A stretch of 64,000 nt of DNA, from contig CAJJPX010000004.1 in NCBI GenBank assembly GCA_905193755.1, positions 1-64,000 on the forward strand, given 5' to 3'. The translations under genes and the position numbers were made by a program. Of this stretch, positions 30,949-38,441 are shown piece by piece (the stretch's first letter is position 1; every line of letters starts with the position of its first letter). The stretch comes from an uncultured Clostridium sp. (lineage in GTDB: Bacteria > Bacillota_I > Bacilli_A > RF39 > UBA660). The notes beneath the pieces were generated by a model. That model made no database searches, was not told where the DNA came from, and saw only the letters and a list, made by a program, of their open reading frames with translations.

Positions 30949-33186
30949 TTACTGTTTATTATAACATATTTCTTTTATTTCATTAATAAAAACACTTTGC
31001 TTAGTTTCATCTTTATTAACAAGTAAATATACTTTATTCTTAGTTCTAGTAAGCGCTACATAGAATAATCTTCTTTCTTCAGCATAAGGTATTTTTTCTA
31101 TAACACTCGGATATTTAAATAATGAATTAATCCAGTATGTGTCTTTATCACTAGATGGAAAACTTTTGTTAAGACCTATTACTATTACTTCATCAAATGT
31201 TAGTCCTTTAGATTTATGAATAGTCATTCCTTCTAATTCTATATCTTCATAACCAACAAATGATATTTTAGTACCAAGTTCATCTGTTAGATAATCAGTA
31301 TCAAAGCATTTATTTATAATAGCATTCGTTCTTCCTAAAACTAGTATGTTATGATTAGGATTGTTCTTATAAATATCAAGTATTATTTCTTTTAGTTTGT
31401 CATATTCGTGATCATTATCAAAGTATATGAATTCTATAGGCTTATCTATATGTTTATTTGAAATTAAATATTTCTTTATTTGATCTGGATTTCTCATTAC
31501 AAACTCACCAGATACATTTAGAAGTTCTTGACTATTTCTATAGGTTCTACTGATTCTAAATATTACTGCATCTTTAAAATATTTTTTAAAGTTGTATGTA
31601 TATTCTATTCTTGAACCACTAAATGAATATATACTTTGCCAATCATCTCCAACTGCATATATCTTTGCATGATTTCTTTCGAGTGTCTTTCTTGCTAATT
31701 CATATTTATATTGAGATATATCTTGATACTCATCAATTATTATATATTCAAAATTCAAATCATTATTTATGCCTATATTTTCTATATATTTATTTGCATA
31801 ATAAAGTAAGTCAGAATAATCAAATTTATATACTTCAGAACCATATAACACACTTTGATAATAAACATAAAATTCATTAAAATAAATATATTCTTTTTTA
31901 GCTTCTTCTTTTTCATCAGTTAATGTTTCTATATAATTTTTAATAATGCTTTTATAATTTTCTCTGTTAACTGATTCTTTTATTACGTTCACTATTTCAT
32001 AGAAGAAGTTCTTAAATGGATACATTATTGATAGTTTGTTATTATCAAGTATTCTTTCATATATTTCTTCATCAGTTCTAGGTTTATACTTAATACCAAA
32101 TTCTTTCAATTTTTTATCTAATTCATTTTCTATATTTTCTAGTGGTACTTTATCTAATTCTATAAATTTATTATTATGTTCTTTATGAAATTTTATTTTT
32201 TGTTCTTTATTTTTATTATATTTTTCATCATCTAATCCAAAGTATTCTATATATATTTCTTCTCCGCCTATATCTATGGTAAAGTCTGGCTTATATATTT
32301 TTTTGTCATCCATAAGTTCAGTATATATTTTTTCATATGAATAGATTATTCCTATTTTATATAGAAAATTTGCAATTACTGCTTCTGATGCAGACTTTAC
32401 ATATTCACCTTGTATAGTGATTATATCTTCATTATTGATTTTTCTCTCTATCCAATTATCTATGAATTCTTTGAGACCGATTGAAGTGTTTCTTGCTTCT
32501 TCTATTTTATATTTTTTATATTCTTTTATTAGTTGTTCAAATGTATCATATTTTTCATAGTTTTGTAAGAACCATTTACTAAATACCCAAGACATACCTG
32601 TCCTATTTATGTTAAATGTATTTATTATATCTTTTAACTTATTTTTGTCTTTAAAAATCATGCTAAAATAATTAAAGAATATTTCTTCTTTGTCATTATA
32701 ATCTATTACAGTGCATTTTCTATTACTGAATATGTTTCTAATGTATTCATATCCTAAGGAATGAAATGTTGTTATGTGTGCTGGTATATTGAAATCTACT
32801 AGTATTCTCTTTTCTAGTTCCTCAGTAGCCTTTTTAGTATAACTCATTACTAATATTTTTGAAGGTTCTACTTTTTTAATGTCAACTAAATATTTTACTT
32901 TAGCTGTCATTGTTGTCGTCTTTCCTGTTCCAGCCCCTGCAATTATTAAAGCACTATCTTCATCACTTAGTATTGCTTTTATTTGTTCATCATCAAGTAA
33001 TATGTTATCATCTATTCCCTTAAACATATTTTGAAAATAATCTTTGTATTTTTCTTTTATAGTTTCTAATACTTTATTGTTATGTTCTTCTATATTAAAA
33101 CTTTGATATTCAGCTTTTACTAATTCATATATTCTATTTGATATATATTCATTATTCTTTATTTTATTTAAAAATTCCTCTCTCAT
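30949..33186 (-). CDS. UvrD/helicase IV-like DNA helicase with inserted nuclease-like domain
   Basis: A 745-residue superfamily 1 helicase. Motifs: Walker A G-A-G-T-G-K-T (84-90), Ia S-Y-T-K-K-A, II I-I-D-E-Y-Q-D-I-S, III V-G-D-D-W-Q-S-I-Y-S-F-S-G-S, V T-I-H-K-S-K-G-L-T-F-D-E-V-I-V-I-G, VI Y-V-A-L-T-R-T-K-N-K-V-Y. Between Ia and II (about residues 265-360) lies an insert with S-A-S-E-A-V-I-A-N-F-L ... Y-K-P-D-F-T-I-D-I-G-G-E-E-I-Y-I-E-Y-F-G, a PD-(D/E)xK-like nuclease signature also seen in helicase IV relatives. Roles could be recombination repair or phage-DNA processing. ATG at 33186, GGGTG upstream. Confidence 0.9.
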   Translation of the reverse strand: MREEFLNKIKNNEYISNRIYELVKAEYQSFNIEEHNNKVLETIKEKYKDYFQNMFKGIDDNILLDDEQIKAILSDEDSALIIAGAGTGKTTTMTAKVKYLVDIKKVEPSKILVMSYTKKATEELEKRILVDFNIPAHITTFHSLGYEYIRNIFSNRKCTVIDYNDKEEIFFNYFSMIFKDKNKLKDIINTFNINRTGMSWVFSKWFLQNYEKYDTFEQLIKEYKKYKIEEARNTSIGLKEFIDNWIERKINNEDIITIQGEYVKSASEAVIANFLYKIGIIYSYEKIYTELMDDKKIYKPDFTIDIGGEEIYIEYFGLDDEKYNKNKEQKIKFHKEHNNKFIELDKVPLENIENELDKKLKEFGIKYKPRTDEEIYERILDNNKLSIMYPFKNFFYEIVNVIKESVNRENYKSIIKNYIETLTDEKEEAKKEYIYFNEFYVYYQSVLYGSEVYKFDYSDLLYYANKYIENIGINNDLNFEYIIIDEYQDISQYKYELARKTLERNHAKIYAVGDDWQSIYSFSGSRIEYTYNFKKYFKDAVIFRISRTYRNSQELLNVSGEFVMRNPDQIKKYLISNKHIDKPIEFIYFDNDHEYDKLKEIILDIYKNNPNHNILVLGRTNAIINKCFDTDYLTDELGTKISFVGYEDIELEGMTIHKSKGLTFDEVIVIGLNKSFPSSDKDTYWINSLFKYPSVIEKIPYAEERRLFYVALTRTKNKVYLLVNKDETKQSVFINEIKEICYNKQ

Positions 33187-33308
33187 AACAGCACCCTACT
33201 ATAAATAGATTATAACAAAATCATAGTTTGTTTACCAGTACTATAAATAAAAATATAATGGATATAAAAACACTAATATATGATTTTATACTATTGTTCC
33301 TTTTAATT

Positions 33309-34151
33309 TTATTTTTTAAATAGTTCTTCTACAATTAAATCTTTTGAATGTAAGTTATTATTTTTTCCTAACAATAAATTTTCATAAAATTTAATTAAGA
33401 AACTATTATCTTCTTTTATATTTAAATCATTATTAAAGTAGTTACTTCTTACTAAAGCGTTTCTAAAATATACCGATTTTTCTTTGAACATTGTGTTGTT
33501 AACAGAATATCCTAGTGATACTAAATATTTTTCTATGAATAATGCCGTAGTTCTAGTATTGCCTTCTCTAAAAGGGTGGATTTGCCATATGTTTGAAGAA
33601 AAGTTAGCTATATTATTAATTACATCAACTATATTCATTTCTTCATATTTTTTACTTTTTTCTAATGATATATCATAATCTAGTGATTGTTCTAATAACT
33701 TGTAATCTCCATATGCTACTGAATCATTATTTAAAATTATTTCAGACTTTGAAAAATTTATTTTTCTAAACTCACCTGCAAACTCATAAACATCTTGAAA
33801 TAAAAACTTATGAACATATTTTAAAAAGTCAATTGATAAATTAAAATTATCTTTATTTAATAGTTCAACTATTCTAGTGGATACAAAATCACATTCTAAT
33901 TCATTATGATCCACATTATTTTTACTTTCTTTCTCTGAATAATATTCTTTCAATTCTTTTTCAACTTCTTCAATTGTTAAATTGCCTTCCACTTCTTTTT
34001 CTATTAGTTTTTCAAGATATTTAGATGGCTTTAAATTATCAACTTCTTGAAGTCCAATAGCCATATCCCATTGCAATTGTTTAACATAATTACTAGAATT
34101 ATATTCTTCTTTGTATTCATTAACACTTGAATCTAATTCTTCTTCGTACAC
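33309..34151 (-). CDS. Fic-family adenylyltransferase-like protein
   Basis: A 280-residue Fic protein. The active-site motif H-P-F-R-E-G-N-T-R (192-200) fits HPFx[D/E]GNxR, so AMP transfer from ATP to a target hydroxyl is expected. The flap region around F-S-K-S-E-I-I-L precedes it. The N-terminal 80 residues (A-I-G-L-Q-E-V-D-N-L-K-P-S-K-Y-L ... V-E-G-N-L-T) look like an antitoxin-type VbhA segment fused in cis: an E-G-N is present, but the usual S/T four residues before Glu is replaced by Glu, so self-inhibition is uncertain. Start is GTG at 34151 after GGAGGTGA; the other candidates lack a site. Promoter has a palindromic operator. Confidence 0.87.
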   Translation of the reverse strand: MYEEELDSSVNEYKEEYNSSNYVKQLQWDMAIGLQEVDNLKPSKYLEKLIEKEVEGNLTIEEVEKELKEYYSEKESKNNVDHNELECDFVSTRIVELLNKDNFNLSIDFLKYVHKFLFQDVYEFAGEFRKINFSKSEIILNNDSVAYGDYKLLEQSLDYDISLEKSKKYEEMNIVDVINNIANFSSNIWQIHPFREGNTRTTALFIEKYLVSLGYSVNNTMFKEKSVYFRNALVRSNYFNNDLNIKEDNSFLIKFYENLLLGKNNNLHSKDLIVEELFKK

Positions 34152-34172
34152 TTTGTCACCTCCGTTGATAAT

Positions 34173-34212
34173 ATTATAACTTATTTTTTTTTGCTTGTCA
34201 GTATTACTGACA
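34173..34212 (-). promoter_or_regulatory. Fic gene promoter with palindromic operator over the -35 box
   Basis: TGTCAGTATTACTGACA (34196-34212) is a 17-base perfect palindrome. On the minus strand its end supplies a -35 box CTGACA (34201-34196), followed after exactly 17 bases by -10 TATAAT (34178-34173). A dimeric repressor on the palindrome would exclude RNA polymerase. The binder is not identified. Confidence 0.75.
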
Positions 34213-34354
34213 TAAAATATAACTTCGTTGTAAGCCGAAAAATATTTTTATTTTTGCTTCAAAGATATGATACATTTAAAATATTTGTAAAATACCACTT
34301 ACTATATTTTTATTATCTATTAATAATGTTATAATGCAGTTAGAGGAGATAGCT

Positions 34355-35167
34355 ATGAAAAAGAAAAAATATTTATTAATGTTAATTGTTTCATGTTTGT
34401 TATTATCAGGATGTGGAAAAGAAAATACTAAAATGCTTGAAGGAATCAGTATTGAAGAAGGATGTTATGTTAATGAGAAAGATTCAGAACATCTAATGTG
34501 TTTCACTGATAGTTCTTCAATGGATAGCGTTCTTTATAAAGATGGTATTTATTATAACGATAAATATTATCATACAACAATGCCTACTGAAAAAGAAAAT
34601 TATTCTTATACTTTTAAAGTAGATGAAGGCGTAATCACTGTAACTTATTATAAAGACTCTAGTATACTTTATGGACAAGTTTGTACAGCAGCTTCTAATG
34701 ATTCTATGAACTGTAATGAAATTGCTAATGTAACTGGAGAAACTGAAAATAATGAAGTCACTTATAAAAAGGTAGATAAAGAATTTAATAAAGACATTAT
34801 TAATAATTTACCTATTTATGAAAGAGATAGAGAATTTGAATTAAACTTCAATGGAACAAAAATAACTTGTAATATCACTAGAAATTACTCTATACTTGAA
34901 AAAGCTAGTGGTTCAGTAATTCAAGATTGTTTAAGTAATTATTATAATGAATTATATACTTGTACGCAATTAGATAAAACTGATAAATGGCAAATATATT
35001 CAGTAAGTGAAGTTAAGCAATATAGTGCTTCTGACTATACAAGTTATGTGATAAATAACTATAGCTATAATGTAACAGTGAATGAAACTAAATTTAGATA
35101 TGTAGATGCTTTTCCTATAAATCCAATTACTTCTAAAGATAAAATGATTGTAAATATAACTAAGTAA
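34355..35167 (+). CDS. Lipoprotein of unknown function
   Basis: A 270-residue exported lipoprotein. The signal peptide M-K-K-K-K-Y-L-L-M-L-I-V-S-C-L-L-L-S-G-C ends in the lipobox L-S-G-C (Cys20). The mature part is rich in Tyr, Asn, Ser and acidic residues, with about six Cys that may form disulfides, and appears beta-rich. No known domain is recognised. The ATG at 34355 follows AGAGGAG; a consensus -10 box TATAAT sits at 34330-34335. It is transcribed opposite to its neighbours and diverges from the Fic gene, so it may be independently regulated. Confidence 0.78.
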   Translation: MKKKKYLLMLIVSCLLLSGCGKENTKMLEGISIEEGCYVNEKDSEHLMCFTDSSSMDSVLYKDGIYYNDKYYHTTMPTEKENYSYTFKVDEGVITVTYYKDSSILYGQVCTAASNDSMNCNEIANVTGETENNEVTYKKVDKEFNKDIINNLPIYERDREFELNFNGTKITCNITRNYSILEKASGSVIQDCLSNYYNELYTCTQLDKTDKWQIYSVSEVKQYSASDYTSYVINNYSYNVTVNETKFRYVDAFPINPITSKDKMIVNITK

Positions 35168-35219
35168 TAAACACTAAATTATTCCCTTAACAATTTTTTC
35201 AATGCATTTCATTATTTCT

Positions 35220-35335
35220 TTACATGTTTATTTGAATAACTTCTATATTTCTTTCATTTTTAATCATAAAATTCATAATTTCACTTCTTTGTACATTCAT
35301 ACGGACATTTTATGATTTATCCGTATGATAGTCAA
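35220..35335 (-). promoter_or_regulatory. Orphan promoter/operator leading to an 18-codon frame
   Basis: Minus strand: -35 TTGACT (35335-35330), 17 bases, -10 TAAAAT (35312-35307). A 9-bp perfect inverted repeat TCATACGGA/TCCGTATGA (35297-35305, 35320-35328) is centred on the -10 box, as for autoregulated repressors. Downstream, GAAGTG precedes an ATG at 35276 with 18 codons before TAA (35220). A further frame without stop (K-E-I-M-K-C-I-E-K-I) continues one base out of phase, so this may be the start of a broken regulator gene or a leader peptide. Confidence 0.5.
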
Positions 35336-35539
35336 TGACATATAAACTGAAAAGTTAAAGATTTTTAGTTTAATTGTTAGAAATCAAATATTTTTAATTT
35401 AAGAATTTTTAAGACTTCTTCTTAATAAGATTTGAAAAAAAAGAGAATTTGTGCTCGCTTAATAAAACTATTAATATTATTTTTATTTATTTATTTAAAT
35501 ACTGCTTCAAAATTAATTAATCTATTTTTGTAAAGTCCC

Positions 35540-35771
35540 CTAATGATGAAAAAGTATCCAAGAGAATTTACTATATTCCGATTCATAAATGTCATCTTTA
35601 ATTCTTACATTAATGTGATATGTGTCCATGGTAATTGTGCAACTGGTTGCACATTTTTTTATGATTAACATTAAAACTCATAAAAAATCCTGCCTCTATT
35701 GATTGTGTTTCATCTGATAAATATGAAATTATTTTTGTTAAGCAATATGTTAATTGTTCTGATGTACTCAT
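35540..35771 (-). pseudogene. Remnant of a trypsin-like peptidase gene
   Basis: Starting seven bases after the AbiEii stop codon, the frame reads M-S-T-S-E-Q-L-T-Y-C-L-T-K-I-I-S-Y-L-S-D-E ... G-F-F-M-S-F-N. This recalls the N-terminus of small trypsin-like peptidases (E-Q-L-T-Y-S-T-x-R-I ... G-T-G-F-F-F-x-F). It then runs into a stop, and a second frame continues D-T-Y-H-I-N-V-R-I-K-D-D-I-Y-E-S-E-Y until TAG at 35540. The catalytic His region expected after G-F-F is missing, so deletion plus frameshift is inferred. The family call is by recollection of the pattern only. Confidence 0.4.
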
Positions 35772-35780
35772 TTAAATCTT

Positions 35781-36623
35781 CTATACTGCTACTGGCATTA
35801 ATATTTCTATAAATTCTTCTAAACATTTTATAGTTTCTTCGAATTCAAGATTTTTAGCATAGCTATTCTTTCTAGAATAGTTTGTCCATTTATCTCTTAA
35901 TATCTTACTATTTTTAACTACATTTAAGTTCGTAATTAGATCTGCATTAAACTCTCTTTTTTTAAAAGTTTTTTCAACTGCACCTCTAAATTTAGTTTTA
36001 TTAATTTTATTAAATTTGAATTTATGAATTAAGTAAATATCATAATAATCTTTCATTCTACTGCTTGCATCTAACTTACTTAGTATACTTTCCATTTTTT
36101 CAGCAAGTACTGTTTCTAAATTATATGACCATACATTATATACTTCGTTTCCTATTAACGATTCATATTTATAATCATCTGGACCTGGATATATTGGATC
36201 CCCTGTTGCTATATCGATATGAAAACTATCTCTCATATTTTCTAACATAAATTTTATCGTAATTCTTAATCCACCATACTCATCTTCATCACGAATTGGT
36301 TCTGTTTTTTTAATTTCAAATTTAACATTATCATCTACATCTATATTTAAAATTTTTGTTATCATTTTAATAATATTTTCTTCAGTAAATTTTGTTTTTC
36401 TTATTGCAGTATCAATATCCATGGTACTTCTATTGTCTAGGCCAAATAATTTACTCAAATAGAAACCACCTTTTAATATAAAGTTATCTCTATATTTACT
36501 TTTTGATAAGCGCTCAATAAATCTATCATACATGTAGAACCTCATAATAGAGTTAAAATCTATATTTTTTTCTTTAGAAATATTTCTAAGTTTATCCTTT
36601 ACTGCTTGTGCGGAATTACTCAT
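35781..36623 (-). CDS. abiEii: AbiEii-type nucleotidyltransferase toxin
   Basis: Toxin of a type IV AbiE toxin-antitoxin system. The 280-residue protein shows the DUF1814/AbiEii nucleotidyltransferase core: F-I-L-K-G-G-F-Y-L-S-K-L-F (KGG at 51-53), R-S-T-M-D-I-D (metal-binding Asp69 and Asp71), F-H-I-D-I-A-T-G-D and L-E-T-V-L-A-E-K-M-E-S-I-L ... R-M-K-D-Y-Y-D-I-Y-L-I. AbiEii-type toxins act as nucleotidyltransferases (MenT relatives modify tRNA) and halt growth during phage infection. The ATG overlaps the antitoxin stop by eight bases (ATGAGTAA), giving coupled translation. Length and motifs are intact. Confidence 0.92.
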   Translation of the reverse strand: MSNSAQAVKDKLRNISKEKNIDFNSIMRFYMYDRFIERLSKSKYRDNFILKGGFYLSKLFGLDNRSTMDIDTAIRKTKFTEENIIKMITKILNIDVDDNVKFEIKKTEPIRDEDEYGGLRITIKFMLENMRDSFHIDIATGDPIYPGPDDYKYESLIGNEVYNVWSYNLETVLAEKMESILSKLDASSRMKDYYDIYLIHKFKFNKINKTKFRGAVEKTFKKREFNADLITNLNVVKNSKILRDKWTNYSRKNSYAKNLEFEETIKCLEEFIEILMPVAV

Positions 36624-37545
36624 AATATATACCTACCATTTCCATTACTTTTTCACTTATTCCCATTCTCATTGCATAATCAGATAGCTTCGCAATATTT
36701 TTATCACTTCTTTTAGTATATTGTTTAATGGATTTTTTTACTTGTTCAGGATCCATTCTACTTTTTGACCTTATAATATCACAAATACATCTTTCTTTAT
36801 CATATGCTCTGACTTTATTTCCACTTGGCGTCTCAATTTCAACAATACCTATTTCATATATATCTTCTGAAACATAAAATACATTGCATTTTTCATTTAC
36901 AGTGTCAACATGATAATTTTGAGGAACTGTTACTGTATAGTTATATGGATACTCTTCAGTCATCCCATAAAAATATAGTGCATTCATATGTGAAAAAATC
37001 GCTTTTTTATATTTTTGTTGGAAAGAAAAATAACTATCTTCAAATGCATTTGGTGAAATATAAATACCTCTTGAAACTTTTTCAATATCATTATTATTTT
37101 CCATAATTGAAAGATATTGTCTACTTATATTTAGTGGTTCTATCATTCTCGTAGAAAGCATTCCATTATTTGTATTCATTATTTGCTTTATAGTATCTGT
37201 ATATATTTTTGCTTGTTTGTTTGGATATTTAATTGATAGGTCTTTTATTGCATTTGACATGACAGCAATATTTTTTAGTTCTTCTTGCATTGGCTTTGCA
37301 AGTTGACTAAGTTGTTCGCCTAGTTGTCTAACTGGTTTAAATGATTCAGAAATGGCTTTACTAGCTTCTGCAAGTGGTTTCATAGTCTCTTTAAGCGTTT
37401 TACTTAGTTCATTCACTGGTATTGTTATTTGACTAAGTTGTTCCTTAATTTGATTCATTGGTTCTTTCATTGAATTAATTGCTTCTACATAATTTTTAAG
37501 AACATCATCATCAATTTTATAACTTATTTTTTTCTCTTCTTTCAT
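36616..37545 (-). CDS. abiEi: AbiEi-type antitoxin with long N-terminal coiled coil
   Basis: Antitoxin and autorepressor of the AbiE pair. Residues about 110-309 are the AbiEi part: a winged helix (G-M-L-S-T-R-M-I-E-P-L-N-I-S-R-Q-Y-L-S-I-M, then V-S-R-G-I-Y-I-S-P) followed by the C-terminal domain with S-H-M-N-A-L-Y-F-Y-G-M-T and Y-D-K-E-R-C-I-C-D-I-I-R. Typical AbiEi is ~200 residues; this one adds some 105 N-terminal residues of heptad-like repeats (P-M-N-Q-I-K-E-Q-L-S-Q-I and L-G-E-Q-L-S-Q-L-A-K-P-M-Q-E-E-L). The extension has no anchor. A consensus promoter flanked by an inverted repeat lies upstream. Confidence 0.88.
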   Translation of the reverse strand: MKEEKKISYKIDDDVLKNYVEAINSMKEPMNQIKEQLSQITIPVNELSKTLKETMKPLAEASKAISESFKPVRQLGEQLSQLAKPMQEELKNIAVMSNAIKDLSIKYPNKQAKIYTDTIKQIMNTNNGMLSTRMIEPLNISRQYLSIMENNNDIEKVSRGIYISPNAFEDSYFSFQQKYKKAIFSHMNALYFYGMTEEYPYNYTVTVPQNYHVDTVNEKCNVFYVSEDIYEIGIVEIETPSGNKVRAYDKERCICDIIRSKSRMDPEQVKKSIKQYTKRSDKNIAKLSDYAMRMGISEKVMEMVGIYYE

Positions 37546-37565
37546 ATTAAATCTCTTTTCCTTCC

Positions 37566-37613
37566 TTTGACAATTACACCGAGATTATAACATTTTTCAG
37601 TTTTATTGTCAAA
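37566..37613 (-). promoter_or_regulatory. AbiE promoter enclosed by an inverted repeat
   Basis: Minus strand: -35 TTGACA (37612-37607), 17 bases, -10 TATAAT (37589-37584), a full consensus promoter. A 9-bp perfect inverted repeat TTTGACAAT/ATTGTCAAA (37566-37574 and 37605-37613) brackets it, one arm on the -35 box and the other just past the start. AbiEi antitoxins are known to bind inverted repeats at their own promoter, so this is the likely operator. Confidence 0.85.
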
Positions 37614-37672
37614 TATTAATTTCAATTTATTTTTATTTTAATATCTAACTAACTATTATTACATTTCTATGT

Positions 37673-37768
37673 ATAAAAAAAAACGAGAGCTCACGCTCTC
37701 TTCAGGGGGTTTTGGTTGAACATCCATATTTTGAATCGTATGGATATTCTTGACATATTTCTATGTCA
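37673..37768 (-). ncRNA. Probable small structured RNA upstream of AbiE
   Basis: A ~95-nt transcription unit without a convincing reading frame. Three hairpins follow one another on the minus strand: TGACATA-GAAA-TATGTCA (37768-37751, at the predicted 5' end), ATCCATA-N10-TATGGAT (37745-37722), and the terminator stem GAGAGC-GTGA-GCTCTC (37700-37685) followed by G and nine T. Two loops are GNRA-type tetraloops. A linker with ACCCCC precedes the terminator. Its own promoter lies at 37803-37774. I cannot match it to a known RNA family. A 22-codon frame inside lacks a ribosome site and runs through the terminator. Confidence 0.6.
37675..37700 (-). terminator. Terminator of the probable small RNA
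   Basis: Minus strand GAGAGC-GTGA-GCTCTC, then G and nine T (37683-37675). The GC-rich stem stands out in this AT-rich region. Confidence 0.85.
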
Positions 37769-37773
37769 TTATC

Positions 37774-37803
37774 ATTATATAATGTTTTAGACTTTTTTGT
37801 CAA
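37774..37803 (-). promoter_or_regulatory. Promoter of the probable small RNA
   Basis: Minus strand TTGACA (37803-37798), 18 bases, TATAAT (37779-37774): both hexamers are perfect matches to the housekeeping consensus. It lies just after the stop codon of the HAD gene and points to no protein gene before the terminator at 37685. Confidence 0.75.
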
Positions 37804-37821
37804 TTGAATATTTTTAAATTT

Positions 37822-38385
37822 TTAATTTTTACTATTATTTTGGATATAATTATAAAGTTCATTCCAAGAGTTTACCCTGTCTGAAGAAGTTTCTCTTTCT
37901 TTATTTAATCTTGATGTAAAGACAGCTCCTTTGATGTTGCTTTTATTTAAGGATTCTATTGTATCTATGCCATCATCAAACATAAAATTTATTCCTTCAT
38001 CTTTACATATTTGAAGTTTATATGTTTGTGCTGTTATGATTTTATCATAGTTTATATCATTCTTTTTTAAGAAATCTTCTACATATTTATGTGCATCTTC
38101 GAAGTATGTATTACTTCTAGCAGTTATAAAATATATTTTATTTCCTTCACTTCTTAGTTTGTCTATTATTTCTTTAGCATCTTCTTTAATAGTAGCGTTA
38201 TCACAAATATTTCTTGCATTCTTACCGAAAAAATCTTTTAGTTCAGGTGTATCTAATGTACCTCTTATTAGTTTGTAATGATCTATTTTTGTTTCTGGAT
38301 GTTCACTCTCATATTTAATAACATACTCTTCACTAGCTTCATTTGTATTAGTAAGAGTATCATCTATATCTATACCTATATTCAC
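37822..38385 (-). CDS. HAD-superfamily 5'-nucleotidase-like protein
   Basis: A 187-residue phosphatase of the HAD fold, related to the NT5C/5'(3')-deoxyribonucleotidase group. Motif I is I-G-I-D-I-D-D-T-L-T (Asp nucleophile at about 6), motif II F-I-T-A-R-S, and motif IV F-M-F-D-D-G-I-D near residue 135. The cap-forming segment between motifs I and II contains H-Y-K-L-I-R-G. It would dephosphorylate nucleoside monophosphates. The start codon is a GTG at 38385 following AGGAGTGAT. A perfect small-RNA promoter follows its stop codon. Confidence 0.85.
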   Translation of the reverse strand: MNIGIDIDDTLTNTNEASEEYVIKYESEHPETKIDHYKLIRGTLDTPELKDFFGKNARNICDNATIKEDAKEIIDKLRSEGNKIYFITARSNTYFEDAHKYVEDFLKKNDINYDKIITAQTYKLQICKDEGINFMFDDGIDTIESLNKSNIKGAVFTSRLNKERETSSDRVNSWNELYNYIQNNSKN

Positions 38386-38441
38386 ACTATCACTCCTTTT
38401 GGGTTATGATTATATCATAATTATATTCTTTTTTCAATTTT

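Larger units (their letters stand above)
35168..35780. other. 613-base gene-poor stretch with remnants and an orphan promoter
   Basis: Between the lipoprotein and AbiE there is no intact gene. On the minus strand it holds a decayed protease-like fragment (35540-35771) and a well-formed promoter/operator (35297-35335) reading into an 18-codon frame (35220-35276) that stops early. The whole looks like the scar of lost genes. Confidence 0.6.

Noticed and set aside
33215..33290. Short hydrophobic peptide frame after the Fic gene, reminiscent of a type I toxin
   Set aside because: No ATG, GTG or TTG at its beginning in frame; only an ATA codon is available, so translation is doubtful.
35636..35660. 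Hairpin TGTGCAAC-TG-GTTGCACA followed by seven T on the plus strand, terminator-like
   Set aside because: The loop is only two bases, no plus-strand gene or promoter precedes it closely, and the sequence is part of the decayed peptidase frame on the other strand.
37660..37727. A 22-codon frame M-D-V-Q-P-K-P-P-E-E inside the predicted small RNA
   Set aside because: No ribosome site in front, and the frame passes through the terminator stem and T run.
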